The notes: generated by a model from the letters alone, not told the origin. Numbered from the stretch's first letter, positions 1-8,327 are shown. The stretch: DNA of 64,000 nucleotides from Myxococcales bacterium (GCA_016794365.1 JAEUKB010000009.1:72355-136354), one strand, 5' to 3'. Made by a program: numbers and translations.

Positions 1-253
1 GCGACGACAAAATCCCAAGCCGCTGAAACTCGGGCGACTCTTCGAGCAGCGCAGCGGTAGAGCCTTCAGCCAGCTCGACGCGGTGCTCTCGCGCCAGGTG
101 TTCGATCAGTCCTCGGCGCGACACATCGACGAGCAGCTCCGAAAGACCGGGCAGCGGCAGTGCATTGGCCAGCGCCACCAGGACACTGCGCACCATCACC
201 AGTCGGTTGTGCTCGCTCTGCGACGAGGCGCTGTCTTTTGTGTCTGCGTCCAT
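1..253 (-). CDS. Hypothetical protein (3' end cut by window edge)
   Basis: An open frame runs from an ATG at 253 to the window edge without a stop (84 codons visible), beginning MDADTKDSASSQSEHNRL. A good Shine-Dalgarno (AAGGA, 7 nt before the ATG) supports the start. The visible part has a polar N-terminus, then a helical, moderately hydrophobic stretch (about residues 20-45) and an acidic tail; there is no signal peptide. It begins 30 nt after the stop of the 329-aa lipoprotein-like gene, so both are probably on one transcript. I do not recognise a family. Confidence 0.6.
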   Translation of the reverse strand, partial: MDADTKDSASSQSEHNRLVMVRSVLVALANALPLPGLSELLVDVSRRGLIEHLAREHRVELAEGSTAALLEESPEFQRLGILSS

Positions 254-283
254 CTGTGGTTCCTTCTGTAATTCTTTCGTGTT

Positions 284-1273
284 CTAGCGAAACGAAGGGA
301 CAAGTCCGCCCAGCAGCTCTTGCCGATCCAGCCACGGACGAGGCCGAGTCGGCGGCTCCGAAAACTCGCTGGGAACCGTCACCTTCACCGCTTCACTTCC
401 CAAGGCTACCACCTGCATGACGTGCGTCGCTTCTACCTGAACGCGCTCGTCGGGAACTCCGGGACGAGGCGCGACAAAGCGCACCGTCAGCTCGACCGCC
501 AGCGGGACACCTTGTTCGCGATCAACCGTCGCTGATCCTTCGATCGATTCGACGCTGACCGCACCGCGCCACGCCGAGCCTTGCGCATGAATCGGAACCG
601 ACGCTTGGTCAGCCAGCTGAAGCGCAACATTCCAGCTCGGACGACCTTTGACATCGACGCTGCTCGGCGTACCCAGCTTGACGCGATGACTGACTGTCTC
701 TAGCAGCGACGCGCCCGTGTCAAACCCGATGGAGCGCAGCCGCTCGACCTGACTGCCTTCTGCGCGATAACGAATAAACGGCTGATAGCGCATCTTGGTA
801 AAGACGTGCTGTTCGTCGGTGACCGCTTCGATTCCTGCGCCGTGATCGGTTTCGTTCCCAAGATGAATGCGTCCGCTGCCGTCTAGCTCGATAAAGCGAG
901 TTTCTTGCAGCGACACCGGCGCGACTTCGTAGGCATCTTCCCCGGCAAAAGGCTGCGCGGGCTGTCCCAAACGGAACCCCGGCGCAACGGGCTGAACCTG
1001 AGTGGCGCGCGGCGACGGAATCGGGGTAATCGTAAAGCGCGTCTTCGACTCAATGCGATGCGCTCCCAGCCGAGCCGCGACTTCCTGATGCGACAGCGAC
1101 AGCGCTTTGAGCAGCCGATCGCCTCGCAGCAGGTCATTTTGCGCACTGATCGAGACGGAAGGTGTGGGCGCAGCCGGTGTAGGTGCTTTGCGACACCCAA
1201 CCTGGCACGCCAGCAGGGCAGTGCAGAGCAACCGAAAGACCGACAGCGACATATCCTGCGCGCTTAGCGCCAT
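284..1273 (-). CDS. Putative lipoprotein of unknown function
   Basis: 329 aa. A hydrophobic leader ends in a cysteine at LLACQVGC (about residues 20-27), which looks like a lipoprotein signal peptide although the lipobox is not ideal. An in-frame ATG eight codons downstream (MSLSVFRLL) would give a shorter leader and could be the true start. The mature part is rich in Pro, Thr and Val with alternating hydrophobic residues, suggesting a beta-rich envelope domain. No catalytic motif is visible. It is the middle gene of a minus-strand group, 19 nt after the 241-aa lipoprotein and 30 nt before the edge gene. Function unknown. Confidence 0.6.
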   Translation of the reverse strand: MALSAQDMSLSVFRLLCTALLACQVGCRKAPTPAAPTPSVSISAQNDLLRGDRLLKALSLSHQEVAARLGAHRIESKTRFTITPIPSPRATQVQPVAPGFRLGQPAQPFAGEDAYEVAPVSLQETRFIELDGSGRIHLGNETDHGAGIEAVTDEQHVFTKMRYQPFIRYRAEGSQVERLRSIGFDTGASLLETVSHRVKLGTPSSVDVKGRPSWNVALQLADQASVPIHAQGSAWRGAVSVESIEGSATVDREQGVPLAVELTVRFVAPRPGVPDERVQVEATHVMQVVALGSEAVKVTVPSEFSEPPTRPRPWLDRQELLGGLVPSFR

Positions 1274-1292
1274 TTCTCGCCGCTGTCAACCG

Positions 1293-2018
1293 CTACTTGG
1301 CTTTCTTGGTGCCGGGCTTCTTTTTCGGGTCTTCTTTGTTGATGACGTTGCAGCCCGCGATCGAGAAGCTGGCACGCGCGATGACGCAGCTCACCTTGGC
1401 GGGGGCTCCGGCGCAGCCTTTCCAGGTGCTTTGGAAGCCGTCGCAGACGAAAGTGCCCGAGATCGTCGCGCCACTTGTGCCGTACTGAAGTCCGCCGTCC
1501 GAGTTGATCTCGACGGTGCAGCTTGACTCTGGATGGGGACCGCTTGCGCCGTTCCAGTCGAGACACATCGTGCCGTCCCAGTTGCATGCCGCCTGACGCA
1601 TCTTCGCGGTGCCAAACGACAGCTTGCCGAGTGCCGAGGTGTTGTACGTGCCTGGACCTTTGTAGGCGGTGACGTTGAGCAAAAAGCTCGGGCAGTCCGC
1701 GCTGCTTCCGTCGGTGATGATCAGCTCTTTTTTGGCCCAGTCCAGCTCGCACTTGGTCAGGTCCGAGCTCAAGACGCCTTTGCCTTCAGCGCCTTGGCTG
1801 TGCGGAACGCCACAGTCGAACAGCACGCGCGCCATGTTGCTGCCTTGCTGGACTGCGTCGGCGACGACATCGCCACGCTCTCCCGCGCTGGTTGCGACGC
1901 CACCAAGCTGCGGAACTTCTTTGGGCGGCATCTTCGGCGGCGGCGGCTTCGGACAGCCAGCCAGCGCGAGCGCAGACACTACGGACAACAGGGCAACGGT
2001 CTTTCGGAACGAGCGCAT
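1293..2018 (-). CDS. Putative lipoprotein of unknown function
   Basis: 241 aa, starting MRSFRKTVALLSVVSALALAG, a textbook type II signal peptide with the lipobox LALAGC. The cysteine is followed by a proline-rich linker (PKPPPPKMPPKE), typical of envelope lipoproteins that span part of the periplasm. The mature region has several cysteines (for example in LFDCGV, TKCELDW, CNWDG, CTVEI), suggesting disulphides, and the C-terminus is Lys-rich. No enzyme motif is seen. It is probably cotranscribed with the 329-aa gene downstream. Family not recognised. Confidence 0.65.
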   Translation of the reverse strand: MRSFRKTVALLSVVSALALAGCPKPPPPKMPPKEVPQLGGVATSAGERGDVVADAVQQGSNMARVLFDCGVPHSQGAEGKGVLSSDLTKCELDWAKKELIITDGSSADCPSFLLNVTAYKGPGTYNTSALGKLSFGTAKMRQAACNWDGTMCLDWNGASGPHPESSCTVEINSDGGLQYGTSGATISGTFVCDGFQSTWKGCAGAPAKVSCVIARASFSIAGCNVINKEDPKKKPGTKKAK

Positions 2019-2084
2019 GGAGCGATTTTACATGAGACAAAACAGATGAGCCACACTGCTAATAGGCTAAATTTCGTTTTTAAT

Positions 2085-2666
2085 CTAACGTGTTAGAGAA
2101 TCGCTAGAAACCGGGAGCTGCCAGGCCGCAAGCAAGCGCAGCGCGGGCTGAAGCTCTTGCAGCGTGCCTTTCCCGAGCCGCAGAGCGGGCGATCCGTCGG
2201 CGTGACAGAGCAACCAGCGCGGCAGCTCGGGCAGCTTGTCGGGATGCATTCCATCGGTGAAGTCAATCGGCGCACTGATCTGCTGAATCCGCGACCGAGG
2301 AATCTGCCGCACCAGTCGCGCTCCGTGAAACTGCGACAAAAGACCTTGCTTGCGATCGAGCACGAAGCGTCCGTGATGCGACCGTTGCCACTTCGCCAGC
2401 CCGAGCAGGATCGTCGCGATCACCAACAGCAGACTCCCACAGACAAGCAAAATCGAGGCTTTGGGGGAAAACAGCGCGGCGGTCCACTGAACCAGCGCTC
2501 CGGTCAGACACAAGCCGCCGAGAAATCGAAACAGTCCGTTGAGTCCGCCGACTTCGCAGACAAACTCGATCTGGTCTTCGCTTGTCTGCTGCGCAGTCGC
2601 TGTGTGTGAAGACAGAAGCGAGCGCGGTGTAAACGTCGGAGTCGGATGTGAGGCGTGAGGAGACAT
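2085..2666 (-). CDS. Two-TM membrane protein of unknown function
   Basis: 193 aa. After a polar Ser/Thr-rich N-terminus (about 1-40) come two adjacent hydrophobic segments (about 45-70 and 74-92), then a basic, soluble C-terminal half with LDRKQGLLSQ and a final Leu-rich helix. This resembles small inner-membrane proteins with a PH-like or YcxB-like cytoplasmic tail, but I cannot assign a family. It is divergent from the small membrane gene at 2732; the 65-bp spacer carries a perfect palindrome. The start at 2666 lacks a clear Shine-Dalgarno. Confidence 0.55.
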   Translation of the reverse strand: MSPHASHPTPTFTPRSLLSSHTATAQQTSEDQIEFVCEVGGLNGLFRFLGGLCLTGALVQWTAALFSPKASILLVCGSLLLVIATILLGLAKWQRSHHGRFVLDRKQGLLSQFHGARLVRQIPRSRIQQISAPIDFTDGMHPDKLPELPRWLLCHADGSPALRLGKGTLQELQPALRLLAAWQLPVSSDSLTR

Positions 2667-2697
2667 CGTCTGGCTGCTTTCCCTTCACGTCCATCGA

Positions 2698-2722
2698 TAT
2701 ACTTCCGGCGCCCGGAAGTATA
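2698..2722. promoter_or_regulatory. Perfect 11-bp inverted repeat between divergent genes
   Basis: The arms TATACTTCCGG (2698-2708) and CCGGAAGTATA (2712-2722) are exact reverse complements around a 3-nt centre CGC. The site sits between divergent starts at 2666 and 2732, as expected for a dimeric repressor or activator site governing both. It has no U-run on either side, so it is not a simple terminator. The bound regulator is unknown. Confidence 0.55.
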
Positions 2723-2731
2723 GTGATACGC

Positions 2732-2965
2732 ATGGAACCACTGCCACCGATTGTGCGGATCGCGATGCCAGCCTTGCTGCTCGTTGTGGGGGTTTTGTTT
2801 GTGCTCTTTGGTGTGGTGCGTCCGGAATGGATCTGGAGTCTTGGCAAGATCCAAGCGGGACGACGCGCGCTGGGTGATTCAGGGACCGCTGTATTCCTGA
2901 TCGGTATGGGCATCGTGCTGTGCTGCGCTGCGGTCGCGATCGGAATCAAGCTCCGCGTACGTTAG
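2732..2965 (+). CDS. Small two-TM membrane protein
   Basis: 77 aa starting MEPLPPIVRIAMPALLL. Two hydrophobic segments (about residues 9-29 and 53-73) flank a short basic loop (KIQAGRR). I use the ATG at 2732: an upstream in-frame start exists, but it would place coding sequence across the perfect palindrome. The TAG stop is the first triplet of an 11-bp tandem repeat array. Family not recognised. Confidence 0.5.
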   Translation: MEPLPPIVRIAMPALLLVVGVLFVLFGVVRPEWIWSLGKIQAGRRALGDSGTAVFLIGMGIVLCCAAVAIGIKLRVR

Positions 2966-3059
2966 GAATCGATTGGGAATCGGTTAGGAATCGATTGGGA
3001 ATCGGCTAGGAATCGATTGGGAATCGGTTAGGAATCGATTAGGAATCGATTGGGAATCG
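2963..3059. repeat. 11-bp tandem repeat array (8 full units plus a partial)
   Basis: Units alternate between TAGGAATCGAT and TGGGAATCGGT/C, giving a 22-bp higher-order period. There are eight full 11-bp units (2963-3050) and a 9-bp partial one. The array lies between the convergent stops of the 77-aa membrane gene and the metallo-beta-lactamase-fold gene. The 11-bp period is close to one helical turn, so each unit presents the same DNA face. Confidence 0.9.
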
Positions 3060-3068
3060 TAGCTGCGC

Positions 3069-4961
3069 TTAATCAATCGGAAGCGGTGTTCCGCCGTGTG
3101 GCGACTGGCTTCCGATGAAGCCGCCGCCAATGCGAAAGCAGTGATACGGTGCAGACATGTGAATGCGGGATCCACTGCGCAAAACCGCTGCTGAGATCGT
3201 ACCCAGATCATCCCACAAGAACTCATGTGGGAGCGTTCGTGCAGAGGATTTTGGGCGACGCAGGAAGTCGGTTCCGTCTGGATAAAAGTCAGCGCCTCCT
3301 TCGGAATACAGCGCCAACAGCGGAGCACCTACGCAGCGACAGAGATCGGCCAGAAACTGTGCGCCCGTACAGCAGTTTTCGGTGGGAAGCAGCCACTGCG
3401 CAGGGTCTGCGAGCAGAAACTCCCACGTATGTTCAATCATGATGCCGCGCTCTTGTCTGCGGGTCGCAAACACGGGAGACAGCGCGCCAAACTGACTGCG
3501 CAGTGCGGCTCCGGTTCCACTTGTGACCGTCGAAAGTCCTGACAGATCGGGACCGCTATCAACGTGAACCAGCGCAGCCTGTCCTTGTTGGACCAGCACA
3601 TAACAGCAGCCTTTATAACCAAGCCGGGTTGGATCTTCTCCGTAAAACGGAGCGGCATACACACTTCCACCGTCTCCGATGGCAACCGACTGTCCAGGGG
3701 TCAGCGTGTGAACGCGCGCAAAGCCAAGCTGTTCAAGCAGTAGATCGGTTCGCGGAACAAGCGGCTGGTTCAGATCTTGATGCGGAATGTAGATCGGCGT
3801 ACTGCGATCGAGCCGCATCAGCGTCGGAATGTGAACGTGATCCCAGTGATGATGCGTGATGAAGATCGCGGCAAGCGGAGGAAGCTGTGAATACGCAAGC
3901 GGTCTTTCGGAATCGCTGCGACTTGCAGCAGGAAACCACGGATCGATCAGGATGTGCGCGCCCCCTAGGTTGCCGAGCAGCGTCGCATGTCCAAGGTGCA
4001 TCACCGTTCCTGAAGGAAGCGTGAGCTGTGTCCGTTCGGATGAAGGAGGAATCAGCATTCCTTCCATCATCAGGCTGTGAAACAGCGTGCGCGCTGCGGG
4101 ATCAAGCTGCGGAAGCCGCCGGAGAAGCGTCTCTGTTTCGCAGCCTTGATCGAGCATCAGGAGTAGCTCTGCACAGCTCTTGATCATCGTCAGATCTGCA
4201 TCCGTACTGGGTCCTTCGACATTCCGAAGTGTGAGGCTGTGGTGCGCTTTCCCTTGGGATTCCTGCTGTCTGTCCGCCAGCATGCGTACGACTCGCAGCG
4301 GATACTGAATGGTCTGGGTTTGCAGCGGAATCTTGGGTGTGAGCGCAAACGGATGGAGCTGTAGATCGAAGGCTTGGGACAGCGCTGGACTGCTTGCAAA
4401 TGCTTCCTGACACAGCGCGGACAGAACGTGTAGCGCTTGCGGAATCGGGACAAGCTGCTGACGACTCAGCGCGGCATTTACCATGTGGCGATAGGCCAGC
4501 CGAAGCTGCGCAGAGAGCCGCTGGAGCGCATCGAGAAGCTCAGGTGGAATCAGCAGTCCGATCGGAAGTGATGCTTCAGGAATCACCGAGTGTCCGCGAA
4601 GACGCTGGGGCTGCGGGATGAAGTCGAGCACTGCGCATGGATCGAGCGCGATCTGACGCGGCAGATCGTGTTCGGAAGGAAGATTCTGAAGCACGCCAGC
4701 GGACAGCAGCTCACGCAGGCCAAGATCGTCGGGAAGACGACCGAGCGACAGGCTACTGAGCGCGCTGAGCAGACCGATGGACAGACGAAGCTCGCGCGAT
4801 CCGATGAAGGCGCGGGTGTAGAGCCGTCCGGCGATTTCCTGGGTTTCAATGCGGAGCTTTTCTTTGAGACCGAGCAAGGCCGTTGTTCTCAGCGGAATGG
4901 AGGGAAACGGAATGGGAATGACAGCCGCATTGGGAATCACCAGCCGGTGACTGCGTTCCAT
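3069..4961 (-). CDS. Metallo-beta-lactamase-fold hydrolase with long N-terminal region
   Basis: 630 aa. The C-terminal half carries an MBL fold: MHLGHATLLGNLGG (about 321-334), ILIDPWF, the metal motif HHHWDH (about 370-375) within an FITHHHWDH strand, and a later HVDSGPD that could supply further ligands. The UlaG/NAPE-PLD branch is the closest in style. The N-terminal 300 residues are helical and include two segments (about 57-93 and 262-304) that resemble PqqD-type winged-helix modules; this is a visual impression only. It overlaps the upstream repeat-protein gene by 25 nt if the ATG at 4961 is used. A GTG at 4940 would give a 4-nt GTGA overlap and is an alternative start. Substrate unknown. 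Confidence 0.75.
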   Translation of the reverse strand: MERSHRLVIPNAAVIPIPFPSIPLRTTALLGLKEKLRIETQEIAGRLYTRAFIGSRELRLSIGLLSALSSLSLGRLPDDLGLRELLSAGVLQNLPSEHDLPRQIALDPCAVLDFIPQPQRLRGHSVIPEASLPIGLLIPPELLDALQRLSAQLRLAYRHMVNAALSRQQLVPIPQALHVLSALCQEAFASSPALSQAFDLQLHPFALTPKIPLQTQTIQYPLRVVRMLADRQQESQGKAHHSLTLRNVEGPSTDADLTMIKSCAELLLMLDQGCETETLLRRLPQLDPAARTLFHSLMMEGMLIPPSSERTQLTLPSGTVMHLGHATLLGNLGGAHILIDPWFPAASRSDSERPLAYSQLPPLAAIFITHHHWDHVHIPTLMRLDRSTPIYIPHQDLNQPLVPRTDLLLEQLGFARVHTLTPGQSVAIGDGGSVYAAPFYGEDPTRLGYKGCCYVLVQQGQAALVHVDSGPDLSGLSTVTSGTGAALRSQFGALSPVFATRRQERGIMIEHTWEFLLADPAQWLLPTENCCTGAQFLADLCRCVGAPLLALYSEGGADFYPDGTDFLRRPKSSARTLPHEFLWDDLGTISAAVLRSGSRIHMSAPYHCFRIGGGFIGSQSPHGGTPLPID

Positions 4962-5983
4962 GCAGCGCGTGCGCCACGACCGACTGCACCGGCTGCGTTG
5001 CTGATGCCGGTTCCAACGGTGGATGCTGCGCTACTGATGCCGCGACCCACTGCCGAGGCTCCGTTCGCGATGCCAGTGCCCACAGTGGATGCTGCGTTGC
5101 TGATGCCGCGACCCACCGCAGATGCTCCGTTTACGATTCCGTTACCAACGGTGGATGCAACATTGCCGATGCCACGACCGACCGTTGAGAGTCCGTTTCC
5201 GACGGATTGTGCCGCGTTTCCGATGCCGCGACCGACTGCGGACAGCGCACGACCGGGACCGCCATGAGTGGCCCAATCCCAGGCTCCTTCGACGCCACGC
5301 TGCACCATCGATCCCGGAGCGTATCGTCCCAGTCCGATTCCGCTCATCAGCGCGTTGGTTCCCATCATGGGCATCGTGAGCAGATCACCAATCGGATTTT
5401 CGGTCTTGTAGTCGAACGACAGCGGGCCTGCATCGAAGCCGAAGCCATATTCGCGCCGTCCGTCTCCGTCCGCGTCTCCGTAGTGAACACGACCGGCTGC
5501 ACCGACACCGACTGATCCACCAAGACGGATGAACCGATCGTCTGCGCTGTTGCGATCGCTCGTGCCGTGGGATACTGAGCCTTCGATCAAGTTGGCTTGG
5601 GCGCCGATGCCTGCGGTGCTGCTGTTGAAGCTGGCGTTGGCTGATGCATCCAGCGCACCGACATCGAAGCCAAAGTTGCCAAGCGGTCCACCTGGTGCGA
5701 TGCCAAACTTCGCAACCTGGGCATCTGCTCCGAATCCGACGTTGGTTTCGCCACCGGCGTCACGCCAACCGCCGAAGTTGGCATTGGCGGACATGATGTC
5801 GTAGGACGCGCCGCCCGATTGACCGTGCGCAAGGCCGACTCCCGTTGAGTAGCCTCTGGCGTTGCCGTGCTGATCGCGGTTGGCAGAAGCAAACGCATAC
5901 GGTCCTTGGGCTTCTCCGTCTGTGCCGTTTCGGTATGGACTTCTTCCGGCATTGTCCGGTGTGAGCTCTTCAAAAAATGACAT
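4937..5983 (-). CDS. Gly/Ala-rich protein with C-terminal 11-residue repeats
   Basis: 348 aa starting MSFFEELTPDNAGRS; AAGGA about 9 nt before the ATG selects this start over one 16 codons upstream. There is no signal peptide. Residues about 30-200 alternate small and aromatic or hydrophobic residues (e.g. GNFGFDVGALDASANASF), which suggests a beta-solenoid or barrel-like region. The last ~105 residues are nearly perfect 11-mers of the form S-[AT]-V-G-[RNT]-G-I-x-N-[AG]-A, with about eight copies plus a shortened one. Such 11-residue repeats form amphipathic 3-11 helices in known lipid-binding proteins. It is cotranscribed with the MBL-fold gene. No toxin motif recognised; function unknown. 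Confidence 0.7.
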   Translation of the reverse strand: MSFFEELTPDNAGRSPYRNGTDGEAQGPYAFASANRDQHGNARGYSTGVGLAHGQSGGASYDIMSANANFGGWRDAGGETNVGFGADAQVAKFGIAPGGPLGNFGFDVGALDASANASFNSSTAGIGAQANLIEGSVSHGTSDRNSADDRFIRLGGSVGVGAAGRVHYGDADGDGRREYGFGFDAGPLSFDYKTENPIGDLLTMPMMGTNALMSGIGLGRYAPGSMVQRGVEGAWDWATHGGPGRALSAVGRGIGNAAQSVGNGLSTVGRGIGNVASTVGNGIVNGASAVGRGISNAASTVGTGIANGASAVGRGISSAASTVGTGISNAAGAVGRGARAAWNAVTGW

Positions 5984-6016
5984 AGAGATGATTCCTTCCC
6001 GCTGGCACACGATGCC

Positions 6017-6093
6017 GCAGATCCCTGGCAAATCCCTGGCAGATCCCTGGCAAATCCCTGGCAGATCCCTGGCAGATCCCTGGCAGATTCCTG
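6017..6093. repeat. 11-bp tandem repeat array (7 units)
   Basis: Seven contiguous 11-bp units of GCAGATCCCTG, with GCAAATCCCTG at units 2 and 4 and GCAGATTCCTG at unit 7. It begins 34 bp upstream of the repeat-protein start (5983), in its 5' leader or promoter region. There is no spacer sequence between units, so this is not a CRISPR array. It has the same unit length as the array at 2963-3059 but an unrelated sequence. Confidence 0.9.
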
Positions 6094-6349
6094 AGCGATC
6101 AGGGTGTGTCTGCGTGCTTTTGGCAGCGACGAATCATGCGTCCAGCTGCGTGGCCAACCCCTCTTGGTCATTATCGCGCAGTGCGTCGCGTTGGTGCGTG
6201 CGATTGTCGCATGGCAGGTACGTCGTTGCGCTTCCGACGTTTCCTATGCTGCTGTCGGCTCTGCGGACTCTGTTTGCACACATGGTAGGAATCCCGTGAT
6301 GCGGAGTCTGTCTGCTGAGCGTTCGGTGATCTGCATCGATTCCGACGCT

Positions 6350-6377
6350 TTGCGGGACTGTCGATCTCGGACACAAT
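6350..6377 (+). promoter_or_regulatory. Weak sigma70-like promoter candidate for the OmpA-type gene
   Basis: TTGCGG and CACAAT hexamers are separated by 16 bp and lie about 45 bp before the start codon at 6421. The match is partial at both boxes, so this is only a candidate. Confidence 0.25.
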
Positions 6378-6420
6378 GAAGCGCTGCGGGGTTGCGTCAA
6401 CTGACACAAGGAGGATCAGC

Positions 6421-7017
6421 ATGAAGCGGGTGTGGAGTGGGATTGTGTGTGGGCTCTTGTCTGTGATGTCGAGCGTGTCTGTCGTCCGTGCCGATGGCTT
6501 TTTGGACACCGTAAAGAGCGTCGCCAGCAAGCCAGAAGTGCAGAGTGCGGCCAAGCAGGTGGGCAACAAAGCAGTCGATCTCACCAAGCAGACCGCAGGC
6601 AAGTCGTTGACCGGCAAGCTGGAACAGGAAATCAACGCGCGCCTGCTCGCCGAGGCGGCCAAAAATCAGTGCAGCTTCAAGACGGACAGCGATGAGCTAG
6701 AGCCGGGCTGTGATGCCAAAGCGCAGAAGCTGGCCAGCGCGGTGCTCGATGCGAAAAAGAAGCTGGTGAGCGCGGGCATCTCTGGGTTTCGGTTTGAAGT
6801 ATCGGGACATACGGACTCGCGCGGATCGGCAGCGCACAACAAAGAGCTGTCTGCGCGGCGCGCTGGCGCGATTGTGAAGCAGCTTGTCGCAAAGGGAGTT
6901 CCTGCCGCCGAGATCATCTCGGTCGGACGAGGATCGGAGCAGCCACTGGTCATGCCCGATAACACGCCCGCCAAGCAGGCCAAAAACCGTCGCTACGAGC
7001 TGCGAGTCCGTCTGTAG
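6421..7017 (+). CDS. OmpA-family peptidoglycan-binding protein
   Basis: 198 aa. The start at 6421 is fixed by a strong AGGAGG 6 nt upstream; an in-frame upstream start at 6376 has none. MKRVWSGIVCGLLSVMSSVSVVRA is a Sec signal peptide of type I. The middle is a helical linker rich in Lys/Gln. The C-terminal ~100 residues are an OmpA_C-like domain: FEVSGHTDSRGS, the LSARRAGAIVKQLVAKG helix with its conserved Arg, and a terminal NRRYELRVRL strand. Such domains bind diaminopimelate of peptidoglycan. It lacks a beta-barrel, so it is a periplasmic anchor protein rather than a true porin. Confidence 0.85.
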   Translation: MKRVWSGIVCGLLSVMSSVSVVRADGFLDTVKSVASKPEVQSAAKQVGNKAVDLTKQTAGKSLTGKLEQEINARLLAEAAKNQCSFKTDSDELEPGCDAKAQKLASAVLDAKKKLVSAGISGFRFEVSGHTDSRGSAAHNKELSARRAGAIVKQLVAKGVPAAEIISVGRGSEQPLVMPDNTPAKQAKNRRYELRVRL

Positions 7018-7073
7018 CAACCGCGCAGGATGTCAGCGCGCACATCCCGCTGCGTGTGGTGATGTGCGGTGCG

Positions 7074-8327
7074 TTAGTACAGCTGCGTCCAGTTGGTGCC
7101 GTCCCACGCCCACATGTCCTTGGTCTGATCGGCGTTGATCGGATCTCCGCCAAACAGCAGGACTTGCTTGCGGCCCGCATCGTAGAACATCGCTGGGAAG
7201 ACGCGGTTTCCTGGCGGCGTTCCTGGCGTCTTCTTCGTCCACTTGGTTCCGTCGAACTCCCAGGTGTCATTGGTGAGCTGGGCGATGGCTCCGTTGAGGA
7301 TTTCACCGCCAAAGACCACGGTGACCTGGCGGTTTTCGTCGTAGGCCATGCCGAACTTGACGCGCCTTGGTACAGCGGTGTCTTCGGGAAGCTGCGTCCA
7401 GTTGCTGCCGTCATAGGACCAGGTCTCGCGGCTGTACTGACCGGCGACAAAGCCACCGTGCATCAGGATGCGCTTGTCCTTGGTGTCGTAGACCATGCGG
7501 TGATCGGAGCGGACATTGGGAACCGTGGCGGTGGTGCGCTGAATCCACTGGCTGTTGTTCCATTCCCAGGTGTCTCCCACTGCGTTGCCACCAACGGGGA
7601 TTCCGCCAAACAGGACTGCAACCTTACGCAGCGAGTCAAACGCCATCGCGTGCGCGTAGCGTCCGCTCGGACTGGCTGTCGGCGCTTTCTTCGTCCAGGT
7701 CGATCCGTCCCACAGCCACAGCTCGTTGGTCTGCGAGTTGGTGTTGTTTAGGATCGTCAGACCGCCAAACAGCAGCAGTCCCTTGGCGTTATCGTCCCAG
7801 ATAAACGTCGAGTCGTAGCGCGCTGCGGGCGGATTGGTCACGGTCTGCTGATCCCACGTCGCGGGCGTCAGCTGCCACTGATCCTGACACAGGACATCGA
7901 TTCCGCTCATTGCGCAGACTCCACCGCGCGTCACCGAGCGATCCCGCAGCTTGTCGTATGCCATCGCGTGACGGGCGCGACCTTGCGCGGGCAGAGAGCA
8001 GCGTGTCTCTCCGCGTGGACCCGGCGTCAGGCACGCTTGCGTTGCCGCGCAGCAGTGGGTTGCTCCCGCACATGACACCGGATGCGTCGCATCGCAGGTG
8101 CAACTTCCACCGCTGAAGGTCTGGCCGAAGCCACAGGCGGGCGTCAGATCCGGTGGCAGCATCGTCAGATCCGGCGGGTCCGTCAGATCCGGCAGCACCG
8201 TCATGTCTGCTTCAGGGGCAGCCAGGTCTGCGACATCCGTTCCGGGCGTGGACTCGTCTTTGCATCCACAGATCGCCAGGACAGAGAGCAAGCAGACAGA
8301 GGAAAGCGAGGACAGGGTCAATTTCAT
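7074..8327 (-). CDS. Kelch-repeat lipoprotein
   Basis: 417 aa with a lipoprotein signal ending LLSVLAICGC. An Asp/Leu/Pro-rich linker (DLTDPPDLTMLPPDLTP) follows, then a short Cys-rich segment (CTCDATHPVSCAGATHCC). From about residue 115 there are at least five Kelch-type repeats with the pattern MAYD..R...LFGG......TW.WDG..W (for example AMAFDSLRKVAVLFGG and WTKKTPGTPPGNRVFPAMFYD), expected to form a beta-propeller. The linker style is common in myxobacterial surface lipoproteins. It ends convergently with the OmpA-type gene. Likely a surface binding protein; ligand unknown. Confidence 0.85.
   Translation of the reverse strand: MKLTLSSLSSVCLLSVLAICGCKDESTPGTDVADLAAPEADMTVLPDLTDPPDLTMLPPDLTPACGFGQTFSGGSCTCDATHPVSCAGATHCCAATQACLTPGPRGETRCSLPAQGRARHAMAYDKLRDRSVTRGGVCAMSGIDVLCQDQWQLTPATWDQQTVTNPPAARYDSTFIWDDNAKGLLLFGGLTILNNTNSQTNELWLWDGSTWTKKAPTASPSGRYAHAMAFDSLRKVAVLFGGIPVGGNAVGDTWEWNNSQWIQRTTATVPNVRSDHRMVYDTKDKRILMHGGFVAGQYSRETWSYDGSNWTQLPEDTAVPRRVKFGMAYDENRQVTVVFGGEILNGAIAQLTNDTWEFDGTKWTKKTPGTPPGNRVFPAMFYDAGRKQVLLFGGDPINADQTKDMWAWDGTNWTQLY

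Larger units (their letters stand above)
5984..6420. other. 437-bp divergent intergenic region
   Basis: This gene-free stretch separates the minus-strand repeat-protein gene from the plus-strand OmpA-type gene. It contains the seven-unit array at 6017-6093. The remainder (6094-6420) has no convincing ORF or RNA structure, only a weak candidate promoter near 6350-6377 pointing to the OmpA-type gene. Confidence 0.6.

Noticed and set aside
2963..3059. Possible CRISPR array
   Set aside because: Units abut with no unique spacers.
6017..6093. Possible CRISPR array
   Set aside because: 11-bp units with no spacers and no cas genes.
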